Counted from the stretch's first letter, positions 10,200 to 22,110 are shown. The stretch: 64,000 bases of DNA from Phyto melanocephala (GCA_941918925.1 OW799233.1:114511833-114575832); one strand, 5' to 3'. The notes: generated from the letters alone by a model not told the origin. Numbers and translations: made by a program.

Positions 10200-10872
10200 T
10201 GCCTAACCTGTCTTGGGCGTAGTCTAATATGGAGGTTAAATTTTCGATGACTTTTCCAATATTTGTGGCCGTATATCGCATATAACGCGACGAATGTTGT
10301 CATTCCAGTGATCAAGCGTTTTGGGCTTATCGGCGTATACTAGCAACTTTACATATCCATACAGAAAATAATGTATCGGCAATTAATTGCACTATTTCTG
10401 AGGCCAAATCAAGGGTCAATAACATGAAACTATACGGTTACCAAATGTTTCCTTTAATAAATTAATTGTGGCTTTACGTCGTGAGTCGTCTGTCGGTATA
10501 GTCGTCGTTGTAACAGTAGATAGACGGTATTGAATAAAGATTTATTTTTTTTACAACTACTAATCCGTGTATTTTCTGGAATTCAAATTTTATTTGTCAA
10601 CGACCCGGGACACCGATGAGCCTACCCCAGCAATCGGCGAAATCGTGTCGTAACATGAAAGTATACGGATACCGAATGTTTCCTTTAATAAAACAATTGT
10701 GGCACAAAATGTATGATATGTTGCGACAACTTGTTGAAACACACAGCTCCTGCATATTATGGTTGTTAAATTGATGAACAAAAATATAAGTAGTCATGGT
10801 TCTATAGCGGGCACCATTGACTGCAATGTTTAAAGGAGTACGGATCAATAAATCCACCAGCCCATAAAACAC
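10200..10872 (-). pseudogene. Tc1/mariner transposase remnant with internal rearrangement
   Basis: From 10872 down it reads TPLNIAVNGARYRTM, a match to the VTVNGxRYRxM block, then NNHNMQELC..QQVVATYHT at the second catalytic motif (QQDGATCHT expected). LLKETFGIRIL follows. After a disruption at 10478-10650 the C-terminal part reads HYFLYGYVKLLVYADKPKTL and NIRRVICDIRPQILEK, a close match to the family C-terminus. Catalytic residues are lost and the frame changes several times. Confidence 0.85.
10421..10708 (+). repeat. 57-bp direct duplication flanking a ~173-bp insert inside the transposase remnant
   Basis: 10421-10477 and 10651-10708 share AACATGAAA(C/G)TATACGG and AATGTTTCCTTTAATAAA. The DNA between contains an AATAAA near 10530 and no transposase match. 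The duplication is too long for a target-site duplication, so it looks like a recombination or filler-repair scar. Confidence 0.6.
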
Positions 10873-11212
10873 ACCAAACAGTCAGTATTTCTAGATATAA
10901 AGGTGTCTCAATATAAACTTGAGGATTATCATCACTTCAAATACTGCAGTTTCGTTTATTGAATTATCAATTTGAACAAAAGCGATTTTCATCGCTCAAC
11001 AAAATTCGCTTATGAAAATCAGGATTAGCGACAATCTTGTTTTGGGCCCATTCACTGAATCTACGCCTTGCTATTCATGAGTCAGTCTATTCATATTGAA
11101 ATGTCATAACAAATTAAACATAAATCACTTGACAGCTAACAAAGTGGCTGCCAGAGTTTAACACTTTCATAAACTTAGGATTCTATACCTCTATAAAAAA
11201 CACCCGGTATAA

Positions 11213-11760
11213 ATAGTTGTTTACTACTATTTTCTAATGTATGTAAAACAATTTCGTTTGGCAGATTTTACTTCAAGCTATAGCTTCTTATTATATGAAG
11301 CATAACACATTTATTTTTAGTTTCCTAAATATCATATACATTATAAGCTTTTTTGATGAATAATTGTATCTGGCAGAAATAGAGAAATTAACGAAAAAAA
11401 TTTATAGTAATTTATCAAATTCTTATAATATATTGCTGTTAAGTAATTTTTAAAGATTATAGAGTTAAATGTATTTATTCATTTATGCCCATATTTATAT
11501 GCCGATGGAGTTAGAATTATTTTAAACACCATCAATGAGTTACAACAACACCACCAATATTTTGTGTTTTTGCTTTTATACCAATTGTTAATAATAACGA
11601 TTCTGTTGTTTATTTAAAAGGTGGTGGTCAGGGATGGAAGATATAAACTTTGATATTAAAAACTATTTTAAATATAAAGTTTATGGTACTAAATGGTAAA
11701 ATCTTTAAAAATTATAAACTTTGGGCAAAATTTTAGTTACACATTTGTTGTATTCACAAG
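11213..11760. other. Non-coding stretch
   Basis: Nothing recognisable; A/T-rich. Confidence 0.35.
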
Positions 11761-11763
11761 AAT

Positions 11764-11892
11764 TTCTAAGTGTCGTATTGTCATAATATCATAAATTCCT
11801 AAAAATTTGAAAATTAATAAAAGATATTATATTGTTTAATGTAAGTACTTATAAAAATGTTGAAAAATTATGACAATACGACACTTAGGACA
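11764..11892. mobile_element. Small palindromic MITE, TIR CTAAGTGTCGTATTGTCA
   Basis: A perfect 22-bp inverted repeat begins CTAAGTGTCGTATTGTCATA at 11766-11787 and is mirrored at 11867-11888; the interior is only ~80 bp. The terminal word TCCTAAG plus TTGTCATAA reappears at the right end of the long inverted-repeat element at 47589-48103, linking the two. Confidence 0.75.
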
Positions 11893-13635
11893 CCTCTTGA
11901 TTAAACCAATTAGTTTGATGATTTGCAGATGTTTATATGACTGTTAAAACGAATACATACAGGTAGTGCCCACTTAACACAATGCCGTGCTGCCTTAATA
12001 ATGTCCACCAAATTGTTTTTTCTTTTTCTCAAGTTTAATTGTCTGTACTGAACAGCAAAAATAAAAATAAATAATTTTAAGCTTTTTTAATATTTTTTAG
12101 TTAGATGTCCCCTCTTTAGATGTTTTGAGTAGAATTAAATTGTTTGAAATTACTAATGTATTGTTGTTGTTCATAATAATAGTTTATTTAAGAATGCAGA
12201 ATAAGGACGATTTAATTTGGCACAAGTAAATTTGTAAACAAATAGATTTTAATATTTGTAAAATAAAGTGTTGGCAATCATTAAATACGGTTTGCCAACT
12301 GACTAATTAGAGTTGCTATAAATGAAGCATTAAATGAGAGAGCAACCCCATTTTTTTAATAATGAAAATTGAGCGAACACAGTTCGACATGATTGTACGA
12401 ATTATAGTGAAATATTGATCTAATCGTGAAAATAATATATGAAAAATTTTTGAAGATTGTAAAATTGTCATCCTAGATCGTGTAACTTAACAATATTGGA
12501 TTTCTTTTTATGCTGTTTCAAATATATAGTTAAAAATATTGCCAAATATTGATATTGTTTACATGAGCAAATGTCATTTCAGGTGATTCTTTTTCAAACA
12601 GTACAAAGGTTTACATACACACGTATCGGCTGTTTTATTTAGTTTAGTACAATAATCTTTTGTTAATTCTCTTATTCGCGTTTTGCTTAAAAAATCAAAA
12701 ATACAACGCAATAAAAAATAATTAATAAATCTATTCAAATTTTAGACAATCAACAAATATGAAATACTCTGATATGAGCCAAGATGTTAAACAACTAAGC
12801 GTGGATTTTTGCAAGATGGACATTAACATTTAAGACAAAAGACTGAGTTTAATATAGAGGACATAAAGTCTACTAACCAGATATGCAATTCAGTACGTAG
12901 CCCTATTTGGTTCACTTAAGATTCAACAAAAAATTTTAATATATAGGTTTACGTGTAATAAAGTACTAACGTTTATTTTCATACAGACGGCTGAAATTTC
13001 CAAAAGAACAGCGAGTGTTTTTTTTTTCATAAAATAATTTACGATCATATCAACTTCTCCATTCCTGACGGTAGTACTTAGTGACGTTATTACAATGAGT
13101 ATTTGTATTGTTTTTATAAAAGTTTATATTTTCATATTATCTTTTGGAAAACAGTCAACAACACACTCTACTGTTTTTTTTTTTTTTTTTTTTTTTTAAG
13201 AACGAAAATAGAAGCAAGTTCATGTACTACACCATTTCCATTTGAATACAAATAAATAAAATTAAAGGAAAGTGCCTTTTTATTTGATTATATATTCAAA
13301 AAAAATTACACCGTTAAAATTTCATTGATTTGATTAATGTTTCAACTTCAATCAATCAGAATGTTACTTATTTACCCTTAAGTAAGTTTTAAGTTTTATA
13401 ATGTCAATATTATTTTGAGTTAAACTTCTAAGAAGCTAAAATTTTTTGTAACATGTGGTACAATATATTTAGGAAATGGTGATTTATTTTACTATTATAT
13501 TCTTTGGGTTGGTTGATGCCAAAAGCGCTCACTAAGGTTTGCTAATTTAAAACGTTTTGACTATGAAACGAAAAATTCAACGATTTGCAAGTTGAATTAA
13601 ATTATCAAATTTGTGCTACTTTCATACTACTACTT
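11893..13635. other. Non-coding stretch with a T24 run
   Basis: No gene or element recognised. T homopolymer at 13174-13197. Confidence 0.35.
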
Positions 13636-13639
13636 TAGG

Positions 13640-14165
13640 GTTGTCATATTCGAACCACCGCACAAGCTATTCAAGTGACCAAGTTATGCGCCAATTTCAT
13701 TTTACTGGACTTAATTCTTTAACCGTACGCGATTAATGCGCACCAATGAGAATATTATTATATTGGCCAGTACCAAAGAAGATCGCAATATATGAATAAG
13801 TCTTGGGGTCAACAATTGGGCTTTTGTTATTCAGCCACCTGGAAGTAACACACCGAAATTGAAAAAATTAGTTTTGGATGACATTTTGTTTTAACAAAAC
13901 GGTTTCACATGCCACTTGTTACTCGATAACGTGAATTTGAGAGGCGAGTTTTTTTTTTTTTTTAATTTAATTTAACTCAGCTTTTGAAGCAGTCCATTGG
14001 TCCCTAAAATAAATTTTGTAAGGAAAAGCCATCTACAATATTATCCCAGAAAGCCAAGATTCAACTGTCATTGGTGAGATAACGACAGAAATTCTGCAAA
14101 AAAGTGTGTCAAAATTGTAGCTCACGACACGGCACCACGGGTAACAGTTACTTGAATTAATATTT
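13640..14165 (+). pseudogene. Mariner transposase remnant
   Basis: Plus-strand frames give RTRLMRTNENI and a following NNWAFVIQPPG stretch, matching the linker region where RTxENI and RRSQQLGxSxxTxWR are expected. Then DILF*QNGFTCH occurs, where DxWFQQDGATCH is expected (second Asp changed to Asn). The C-terminal part contains IGEITTEILQKSVSKL, matching IGEIxxEILQKVxxNW. Multiple stops and frame changes are present, and no terminal repeats were recognised. Confidence 0.75.
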
Positions 14166-14169
14166 AAGA

Positions 14170-15820
14170 TAAATGACAGACATTAAGTCTTCATTCCTAA
14201 CAAATATTTATTTTATTTTTTGTGAGTTTTTTATTTAATTTTTAAAGTTGACTAAAAAATTGCCATTTGCGTTAGGTATTCGAAATGATTTTAATTTGAA
14301 ACTCAACTAGGAAAAGTAATCAATCACCAGTTAATATAAAGCCATTTCACAAAACAGAAAAAAGCAAAAAAAATTTTTGCAAAAAAGGTTATAAGTTTTA
14401 ATATATTTTTGTATTCAAAAAACGACAAAAAATAAAAGATTTAAAACATAAAATGTATTTTGATGTTGTTTTTTTTTATTACTGAAAAATAGTGCTTCAG
14501 ACGATGCATGTTTTTAAGCGAAAAATGTTAAGGTTTGACTTACAAACTAGCTTACGGAAGACATGAAATTTCAATTTCGAGTTCCCGCTTCAAATCATTT
14601 TTGTTAACAGCATATACTGTTTCTAATTTTCTCCCTTGCAAACCTGCTTCGTAGTAAGGGAGGGAGATACACTTGCAATCGATTATTTTTTTTTAATTTT
14701 TTAAATTATTTATTCCCTTTCACTACTGCATCAAAGTAAAGCTGGTTTTCGAAGCAAATATGAACGTGATTTCATTTTAAAGTTTAATATTAATTTATTG
14801 AAAAACTCGCCTTTTTTTACCAGGAAATTATTTTTTGTAAACAGTGTATTATAATGATTAACATGTGTCTTTGTCTATATGACAACTTATTTATACTTGA
14901 ATATATATGTTTGTTTGTATTTTATATTGTTACATAAGTTTCATTTTAAGTACACAGGCAATTATAATAGAAATGTTGTCAAAAGTATTATTGCAAATAC
15001 TTAATACTCACGCCACAGCGACTAAATATTGCTTCATCGCAATAACAACGACCAACAACTCATCTCATCATCAACTGATGACAGACACAATTATTATTAT
15101 GAGTTTTTTGCCATTGTAAGAATCTGACAAGCATTGTTCTTTTTTTTTTTGTTCGTACTCGAAATAGATATGAATTATGTTTAGAATAAACACCCACTCC
15201 TATTTGGTGCTTTATTAAAAACATATTGTACAGCTTCAAGTCAAAATTATAATGTTATCTTTGGAGTTAAAGAAGGCAAGTGTGTGTTTAATAGAATGTA
15301 GATACTTACAGTTCAAAACAGTGTTTCTAATTATTAACAAAAGACACAACAAACAAAATTTTAAACAAACAAAGAATATTGCCTAATTAAAATTAACGCG
15401 AAGAATGAATTATAGAAAAATAATCTTATTTTTAAGAGACTAAAAGGTAAAACCGACGTTATCCAAGAATCTTAAAGAAACCTAATTTCTAAAGAGATTT
15501 TTAAAAAGTTTACTTTAGACTTGAAATCCAAGGCATATTCATTTAAGGTTTATGCATCCTTATCATTAAACTATCAACCTTAATAGCTCTATTATCATTT
15601 GTACTTAGTTGGGATTTATAACGAAAATAGTTTGAAAATTTTTTAAATTTTTGTTCCAAACTCATGATTCATTTCGGAAAATTCCTATTAGCTGAATTTA
15701 TTTTAGCATTGTTCCTTCGCGATCGTTGAGAACGCTGTACTCAGTGTTTTGGAATATACAGCAGTTATAAGGAATTAAATAAGACTAAAATGGGATGGGA
15801 TGTTAATTGAAATCTTGTTT
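14170..15820. other. Non-coding stretch
   Basis: AT-rich, no supported genes or elements. Confidence 0.35.
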
Positions 15821-15837
15821 GAGCAAATCCATACATT

Positions 15838-16061
15838 AGGGTGCCCCGATGGACTAGTCAGCAGTGTGCTGTTCTGCTAGTTTGGGGGTTGCGGGTTCGA
15901 TTCCCGTCGGAGACTCTGGACTTGTCTGCTTCCTTTCTATTCTATTCTTACTTTTCTATTCAGGTATCACAAAGGGATCAATATAATGGACCCAAGTGAG
16001 CTGCACAACAGCTGCCTGTTCTACCTAACCTAACCTAACCTAACCTAACCTAACCTAACCT
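15838..16061 (+). mobile_element. tRNA-derived SINE with (CCTAA)8 tail, copy 1
   Basis: The head resembles a tRNA gene with an A-box-like TGGACTAGTCAG (15850-15861) and an exact B box GGTTCGATTCC (15894-15904), 32 bases apart. A ~120-bp body includes CAAAGGGATCAATATAATGG and GAGCTGCACAACAGCTGC. The 3' tail is eight CCTAA units. A 13-bp target duplication AAATCCATACATT flanks it (15825-15837 and 16062-16074). The promoter is internal RNA polymerase III type, and mobilisation would depend on a partner LINE. A second copy is at 30077-30268. Confidence 0.93.
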
Positions 16062-16239
16062 AAATCCATACATTTGAACATTAAGGTGTAGGGTCGACCA
16101 AAAGTCATCATGGGGTTTAAAAATTAAATAACTTTTTCGGACATACAAATTATTTTGTTTTTAGATTATAAAATATAGAAATTTGACATTTTTGTAACAG
16201 TAAGTATGGAAAATAATATCACTTAAATGACCCTCGATT

Positions 16240-17000
16240 TTAGGTGTGCAATGGTGGGCTCGTTTTAGAACATTTTTCATTCTCTAATTTCGGCAACAAT
16301 ATCTTGTATTCAAGGATTGTCTCGGGATCTTTTACATATAGTAGCTCCCTTCAAGAAATCCAAGAAAATAGTTGCGGAGTGCTGACAAATCTGGTGAATG
16401 TGCTTTGCAATTAAATTGGAAATTTTTCGCTCTCCAAAATTTGACTACAAAGTGCCATTGTGTCATTCTGTCTTGGAAGCTATGGGGAGTGGTTCCATCC
16501 TGCTGAAAGAACATCAAATAGAATACAACTGGAGTTGATGAATGACTGTTACATTTTTTAAAACAAACCATGAATGTACTGTTCTTCTGCTCATAAAAAA
16601 GTTATTCAAATGAATATGCGTTTTTTCACACAAAATCAGATTCTCTATAAAGTTGTTTCCGTTTCTGGCTAAAATTTGAAATTTAACAGCAAGCTTTACA
16701 CGTTGCCAATGATATGCGACTTTTAATTCATGCACCAAATTCACCTTACATGCCAATAACAGCAAATATGTTTTTAACATTCGCCGTAATGGCGTACGAG
16801 GCATTCCTAGCTGGGCAGACCTACTTCTGTAGATATTTCTTGTATTCTGTTAACATTTTTCTCTACACGTTCAATATTTTCAGAGGTGCGAATTATACAT
16901 AGTCTACCGGTTCGAAAGAAATTTCTGATGATGCCATGTTTGTGGTGGGGATGAACTTTGCAACAGATCAACGAAATTCTGACGTTAAGAAGTCGACGAT
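16240..17000 (-). pseudogene. Near full-length but decayed mariner-type transposase
   Basis: Reading from 17000 down, remnants occur in the expected order. IIRTSENIERVEKNVNR matches the linker. GMPRTPLRRMLKTYLLLL lies where SxxQLGxPxTTLxRIL is usual. QRVKLAVKF and NNFIENLILCEKTHIHLN follow, with the first catalytic DEAH changed to CEKTH. Then come FFQQDGTTPH with the second Asp intact, and HSPDLSALRNYFLGFLEGS with the third Asp changed to Arg. The C-terminal EGHLSDIIFHTY closes it. Frameshifts interrupt the reading. It is inactive. Confidence 0.88.
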
Positions 17001-17179
17001 ATGCTGAATGATATGATCACTGAATTAAACATTTTAATTCTTTTATTCTGATTCTTTGTTCAGTTGCGAATTTTTTTGATATTTATTATCTGGGTATTAT
17101 TTATATAATCCAACAAAAAAAAAGCAAACAAGAATATACATATAGTAGAAAAATTTATAAAGTTTGTATACCCCATAGT

Positions 17180-17525
17180 GAATTTTGACACATCCTATAT
17201 TATAATTCATCGTATTTAGAACAAGGCGCGCATTCTGAGTTTTAATTGAATATATAAAAAATAATATTTTATTTATTTTAATTGTAATGTAAGTGGGTAT
17301 GCAATATTATTGGTTTTTACATTTGCTGTAAAAATTAACAAAATTTCTGGTTTTCCCACTCTGGAGCATGCGGCGTACAGCTGGCCATATGAAAAGCATG
17401 GATTTTGAAAATTCAATACTGCAACACGCAGAGATTATCCTTGTGCTTTGTTGATGGTAATAGCGAAAGCAAGGCTAACTGAAAACTGTAGTCGCTTGAA
17501 GTTGCAAGGCGAATCGGTGGGAACC
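17180..17525 (-). pseudogene. C-terminal end of a Helitron Rep-helicase
   Basis: The minus strand reads LKRLQFSVSLAFAITINKAQG, one stop replacing a Gln codon (TAA for CAA), then SLRVAVLNFQNPCFSYGQL and YAACSRVGKPEILLIF. These are the last conserved helicase motifs (TINKxQGQxL and YVACSRV) of the Pif1-like domain in Helitrons. Only about 80 residues remain, and upstream helicase and Rep domains are absent. The remnant lies inside an element whose other half matches the non-autonomous Helitrons at 25, 49 and 51 kb. Confidence 0.9.
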
Positions 17526-17935
17526 ATTGGAATGCATGGAAATAGCTGAAAAAAATAACTTATTTTTAATGCGGGTGGCACTGCCTACTTTCATAATTAC
17601 GAAATTATATAGTCATGAGACCTCAGTACGTGTGCAAAGTTTGAAAAAAATCGGTCCAGTGCAAGTACCTCAAAATTATAACTTTTTTTTATGGGCGTGG
17701 CCCTGCCCACTTTTCTAATCACGAAACTGTATAGTCATGACAGCTCAATATGTGTGCAAAGTTTCATAAAAATCTATCTAGTGCAAACATCTAAAAATAA
17801 AAATTTTTCTTATGAGCGTAACCCCGCCCCGTGTGTACAACAACTTGCCAAAGTTTGAGTCCGATCGGCTTAACAGTTTCGGAGTCTATAGCTAACAAAC
17901 ACACATAGAGTTTCATTTTTATATAAATAGATAGA
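17220..17935 (-). mobile_element. Helitron, partly deleted, carrying helicase sequence
   Basis: The 5' end, on the minus strand at about 17935, reads TCTATTTATATAAAAATGA. It is followed by three diverged ~123-bp units centred on GGGCGTGGCCCTGCCCAC (17560-17830), then the helicase remnant, then a decayed 3' end near 17225 where only GGCGCGCATTCTGAG is left. The tandem units are the same as in the other Helitron copies, so those are deletion derivatives of a coding element like this one. Confidence 0.82.
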
Positions 17936-17939
17936 TAGT

Positions 17940-19225
17940 TGTCTAGTGGTTTTATGCAGTTTATAATTTTTTGACGACGACATTGAGCGAACTACTATGA
18001 AGGTAGGGGCCCAAATACTGACTTAAGAGTAAAGCTTCATAATGTTTTACATTTAAGCCATCCCCACTTAAATTTTCTTTTTAAATTTTGTGCTAACTTT
18101 TTTCATTTGTATGCTTGGAAATTTTCGAATTTTTTTCTTTATGAATACGTAGTGAATAAAGTTTCTTTGCTGCTTATTATTTCAGTAGTGATGAGAAGAA
18201 ATAAGTTTATTGAAATAACTTGACTTGCTCACTATTACTTACTGCTGTTTTCAGCAGAATATAAAGGCAGGCTGTTCACTAAAAGTTTGAAATCGGCGCT
18301 TGCTAATTACAAATTTGTTTGACAGCCGCTTTTGTTAGTTGGCAAGCGATACTAGAATCATTTTTAGAGATAGCTTTAACGTTATATACCATAAAATTGC
18401 CACAAAAGATTTACTTATATCGTAGGTAGGGGGGGCATGGATCATTTGTACTAAACATATATCTCTGAAGCATACCTGAAGCTGGACTTCGTTATTTTTA
18501 TATTTGCTTCATTATATTAAAAATGGATCTAATGTAGTTTTATATGTAATAAATTTTTCTGCAACAAAGTGCTTATTTTTTATAACTTTTATCTAAATAT
18601 TTTTTATTTTTTCACCACTTTATAATTAAAAAGGTTTTATTTAAATTTTTGTTAAAACTCCTTTGACATTTTAATAATAGAACAACTTATCTTTCGTAAA
18701 ACAAATGAGAATTTATCTATATTATTTCCATACCAGTAGTGTACGTATCTACATATGTATATGTGTCTATAACTGTACAACTGTATGCTTATTCTCACCA
18801 AAATTCTATGCAGACAATTTAAAATACTTTTCTCATTAAATATTCTACAATTTATATAATAACGAAAAACCGCTGTAAATATTATAACAATAAAAAATCA
18901 TAAAACGAGTAAACAGTTTAAATGAAAATAAAATAAATATTTTCACCGGGTTATTTGAAAATAAAACAAATATTTGTTCACGTTGATGACATGTTGACAA
19001 TAGTGTTTTAAATGAATAAAATGTTAAAAAAGACACATTTAAATAAAAACGAGAGGACAAATTAAATAGAATATAAAAAAAGAATAAATAAGAGAAGTAA
19101 ATAAAGACTACCACTGTTAATTTTTACAGCATACTAGTTGAACCCCGTTCACATTACTGGTCCCAAAAATATTTTTGTTATATATTACTGTTAATATGAA
19201 TACTGATGTCGCTCTTATCTATACA
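17940..19225. other. Non-coding stretch
   Basis: AT-rich; no supported features. An imperfect inverted pair GCGCTTGCTAATTA / TTAGTTGGCAAGCG lies at about 18295-18350. Confidence 0.35.
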
Positions 19226-19230
19226 TATAT

Positions 19231-20182
19231 GAGGAGCCGCAGAACAAAAGGTGCTTTTTCGCATTTCGCGAAAAATTGGTTTTTTGGTATTTTTATAATA
19301 CTTAGGTTGAAATCTTGTAGAAACAATGAAGTTTGCATTATTATTATTTTTTTTTACAAAGTAAATGGGTTCTAAAAAATTTATGCTTAGCAAAAGGTGC
19401 TTTTTTGATTATTTTTTATCAAAAGGTTCTTTTCCCATAATCTTTGTGTAGTTTCACTTTTTACTTTAATGATCAAACCAAACTACAGTTAAAGTAAAAT
19501 TAATCAGATGTTAAAGTCTTTGTGGAAAGTCTTTTAATAACACAGATTGGTAAAGACTGGAGTGAAAATCAGTCATTATTTTGGTACAAGGACATTTTGT
19601 ATAACCAGGATAAAGGTATGGAGGATTCAATAGACGAAAATGTTGGATGTTCTTGCCTAGAAGAAGATGTTGGAACAAGAGTTTAACTATTTAACAAATT
19701 TCATATGTATTTAATTTAAGGCTGAGAAAGAAATGTTTAGGTTACAATTTTATTTAATAAAACGACAAAAAAAAGTATACTTAGCTTAACATTTTTTAAT
19801 ATATTAGATAAGGTTTAACCACATTCAGTCAAAATTTTATTGTCATATATGTGTATTTGCATTACAAAATGTAATTTTTCCTTCTATTAACAAAACGTGA
19901 TTTTTTACTTTTTTTTAACGAAAGGTGTTTTTATTTTATTCCTTAACTTTTTGGTTTTTTTTTTTGCAAAAGGTGCTTTTTCCGAAATAAAAATGGAATT
20001 ATATCAAACATCCTTAACATTTAATCGGGTGACTTACGACAGTAAGATGCATCTGTAGATAAGTAAAAATCTTGTAAGCATTTGCATGTTCTTGCAGTTT
20101 TTTAAAGGGGCGAAAAAAATAAATTTTGATTTCCCAAAAATTTGAAATGAGCGAAAAAGCACCTTTTGTTCTGCGGCTCCTC
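19231..20182. mobile_element. DNA transposon (non-autonomous) with 32-bp perfect TIRs and subterminal AAAAGGTGCTTTTT motifs
   Basis: GAGGAGCCGCAGAACAAAAG starts both ends, and identity extends through GGTGCTTTTTCGC for 32 bp. ATATAT flanks each side. Inside, the near-palindrome AAAAGGTGCTTTTT recurs around 19393, 19421 (variant), 19920 (variant) and 19969, besides the two terminal copies. There is no transposase in the 952 bp. Repeated subterminal sites suggest a hAT or related transposase, but the target duplication does not settle the superfamily. Confidence 0.88.
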
Positions 20183-20531
20183 ATATATAAATATAAATAG
20201 GCATACGTTGGTCACGCCATAACTAGAGAAAAGTCAGACAGATTTGGTTAATTTTTTTTTACAATAACCCTTCAAGCTCAAGGAAGATTCTTTCAGCAAG
20301 ATTTTCTTAAGATCTAAAGTAGGCGTGGCACCTCCCACACAAAATCAACAGATTAAGTGGCATATCGAGAAACATTCAAATGCATTTAAAATTACGAAGA
20401 AGCCAAGCTATGACTTTTTCTTAAAAATAATTTATTTTTAAGCTCTACTTTTCTTTTTAAATAAACTTCTATTATTTTAAAAGTTTGATTTTTGAAAACG
20501 AAATTTAAGAAATAATAAAATAACGATCAAC

Positions 20532-20697
20532 GCATATACTATATCCATCAGGTAATCGCAGTTCAGAGAGGACCTATTTGTTTGTATTTTTCATTAAAAA
20601 TAACATTTAAAATAAATAACAGAAGAGACAGAACTGTTTTCTATCTATAGACTTTGTCAGCAGACGAATCAAGACTACCTGATGAATAATATGCCTT
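20532..20697. mobile_element. Short MITE with ATCAGGTAATCG ends
   Basis: Left end GCATATACTATATCCATCAGG continuing TAATCGC; the right end inverted is GGCATATTATTCATCAGGTA. About 165 bp without coding capacity. A second copy at 31251-34569 is split by a nested insertion. Confidence 0.7.
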
Positions 20698-20699
20698 GA

Positions 20700-22110
20700 A
20701 AACGATATAATGAGAGAAAATACGGGTGTAAAAAATTATTATTAAAAAGGCAAGTACCACAAATATAACTTAGAATAAAAGTATCAAATTATTTCTTTAA
20801 AAAATTTCTATCACAGTATAATAAAAACAATGCTAACTTGCAACTATTATATATTTCAACCATAATCATACAATTATCCACAACCATTTTTTTTTTCTAT
20901 TTCTTACTAAGCTTCTAGTACCATCTCAAATACCGTTTTATTTGCTATTTTTTAAAAATTTTGCTACAAGTAAAATATTTTATGGCCAAAACCACATCAA
21001 ATTTTATGAAAATCTGTCCAGTAGTTTTTACATACATGGATTTAGAAAGACAGACAGACAATAATTCAAAAAAAATACAATCATAAATAATAGTATTAAA
21101 TTTAATGTTTCCGAAATGTATTAAAGAACTCATAGATAATAAAAAATAGAGAGATAAACAACAACAAAAGAAAACAGAATAATAGAATTTCATTATTTAA
21201 ATGAAGCTGTCAATTTTGTTTAACGCCAAGCATAACTATAGGTTTCAGGGTTCTGAAAATATAAGAACATCATTTTTATCATTTCCAATTTAATCCCATT
21301 GAGTGTACCGTATGCTGTGACATTACATCTTAAAATATTATTTGCCATAAGTTTTTCAACAAATAAGTTGAAATCTCTCTTACTAAGTATAGAATGGTAT
21401 CGCTGTATGAAAAAAATATTTTTGAAAACACACCTAAAGTGTGGCGTCGGCAGGACAGAGGCTATCCGAGACACGATGGCACTTTTTTAAGTCAAATGGA
21501 TTGAATAGTTTCTAGTAATTTAGAAATTAGTTGGACACCGCATTCGCACATTGTATATTTACAAGTAATGTTTTACAGAACTTTTTGTTTTATTTCGAGG
21601 AATATATGTATTACTGAATAATTTTTATTATTAATTAAATACTTGTTATTTTTTTTCTTTCAAATAACAAAAGTATTAATTGAAACATGTGAACTATTAG
21701 TTCGTTATAAATATTAACTTGAATTAATGCTGATGTTTGAATTGAACAAAAACTTATTTAAAAGTTTTTTAATATTGAAAATTTTGATTGAATTAATAAT
21801 TATTTTTAAAAAATTTTTTTTATTTAATATATTTTATTATTAAATATTATTTTAATCAGAATTTATAATTTTTTTTTAATTACTATTGGTTATTTGGATT
21901 TACGAATTTCTTAATAGGCTATAATTAGAATATTGTTTTACACAAATCAACATATCTGTGTACGGACTGTAATGTAGTATATTAAACTGAAAAAATTGTA
22001 ATCAAAACTTTTGCCGTTATCGCAAAATCTGTTGTATCTTGAATGCCTCTCGCTATTTTCGTTTTGAAAAACTATCTAAATCTAATTGGTAAGTAGTTTG
22101 CCTAATTCTC
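20700..22110. other. Non-coding stretch
   Basis: Short ORFs on both strands at 21220-21490 overlap each other and have no recognisable motif. No repeats were identified. Confidence 0.35.

Larger units (their letters stand above)
10109..11209 (-). mobile_element. Second mariner-type transposon abutting the first
   Basis: The left end has AGGTGTTTTTTTTAATTGAC and the right end, inverted, reads CCGGGTGTTTTTTATAGAGG, followed by TA. The ends are imperfect. The minus-strand interior carries a decayed transposase. The element directly adjoins the 10106 end of the preceding one, suggesting insertion of one into the terminal TA of the other. Confidence 0.75.

Noticed and set aside
15841..15915. Functional tRNA gene
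   Set aside because: A-box-like and B-box words are present, but the sequence does not fold as a full tRNA and is the head of a SINE with target duplications and a second copy.
16024..16063. Telomeric tract (TTAGG)n
   Set aside because: Only eight CCTAA units, positioned exactly as the 3' tail of a SINE within its target duplication.
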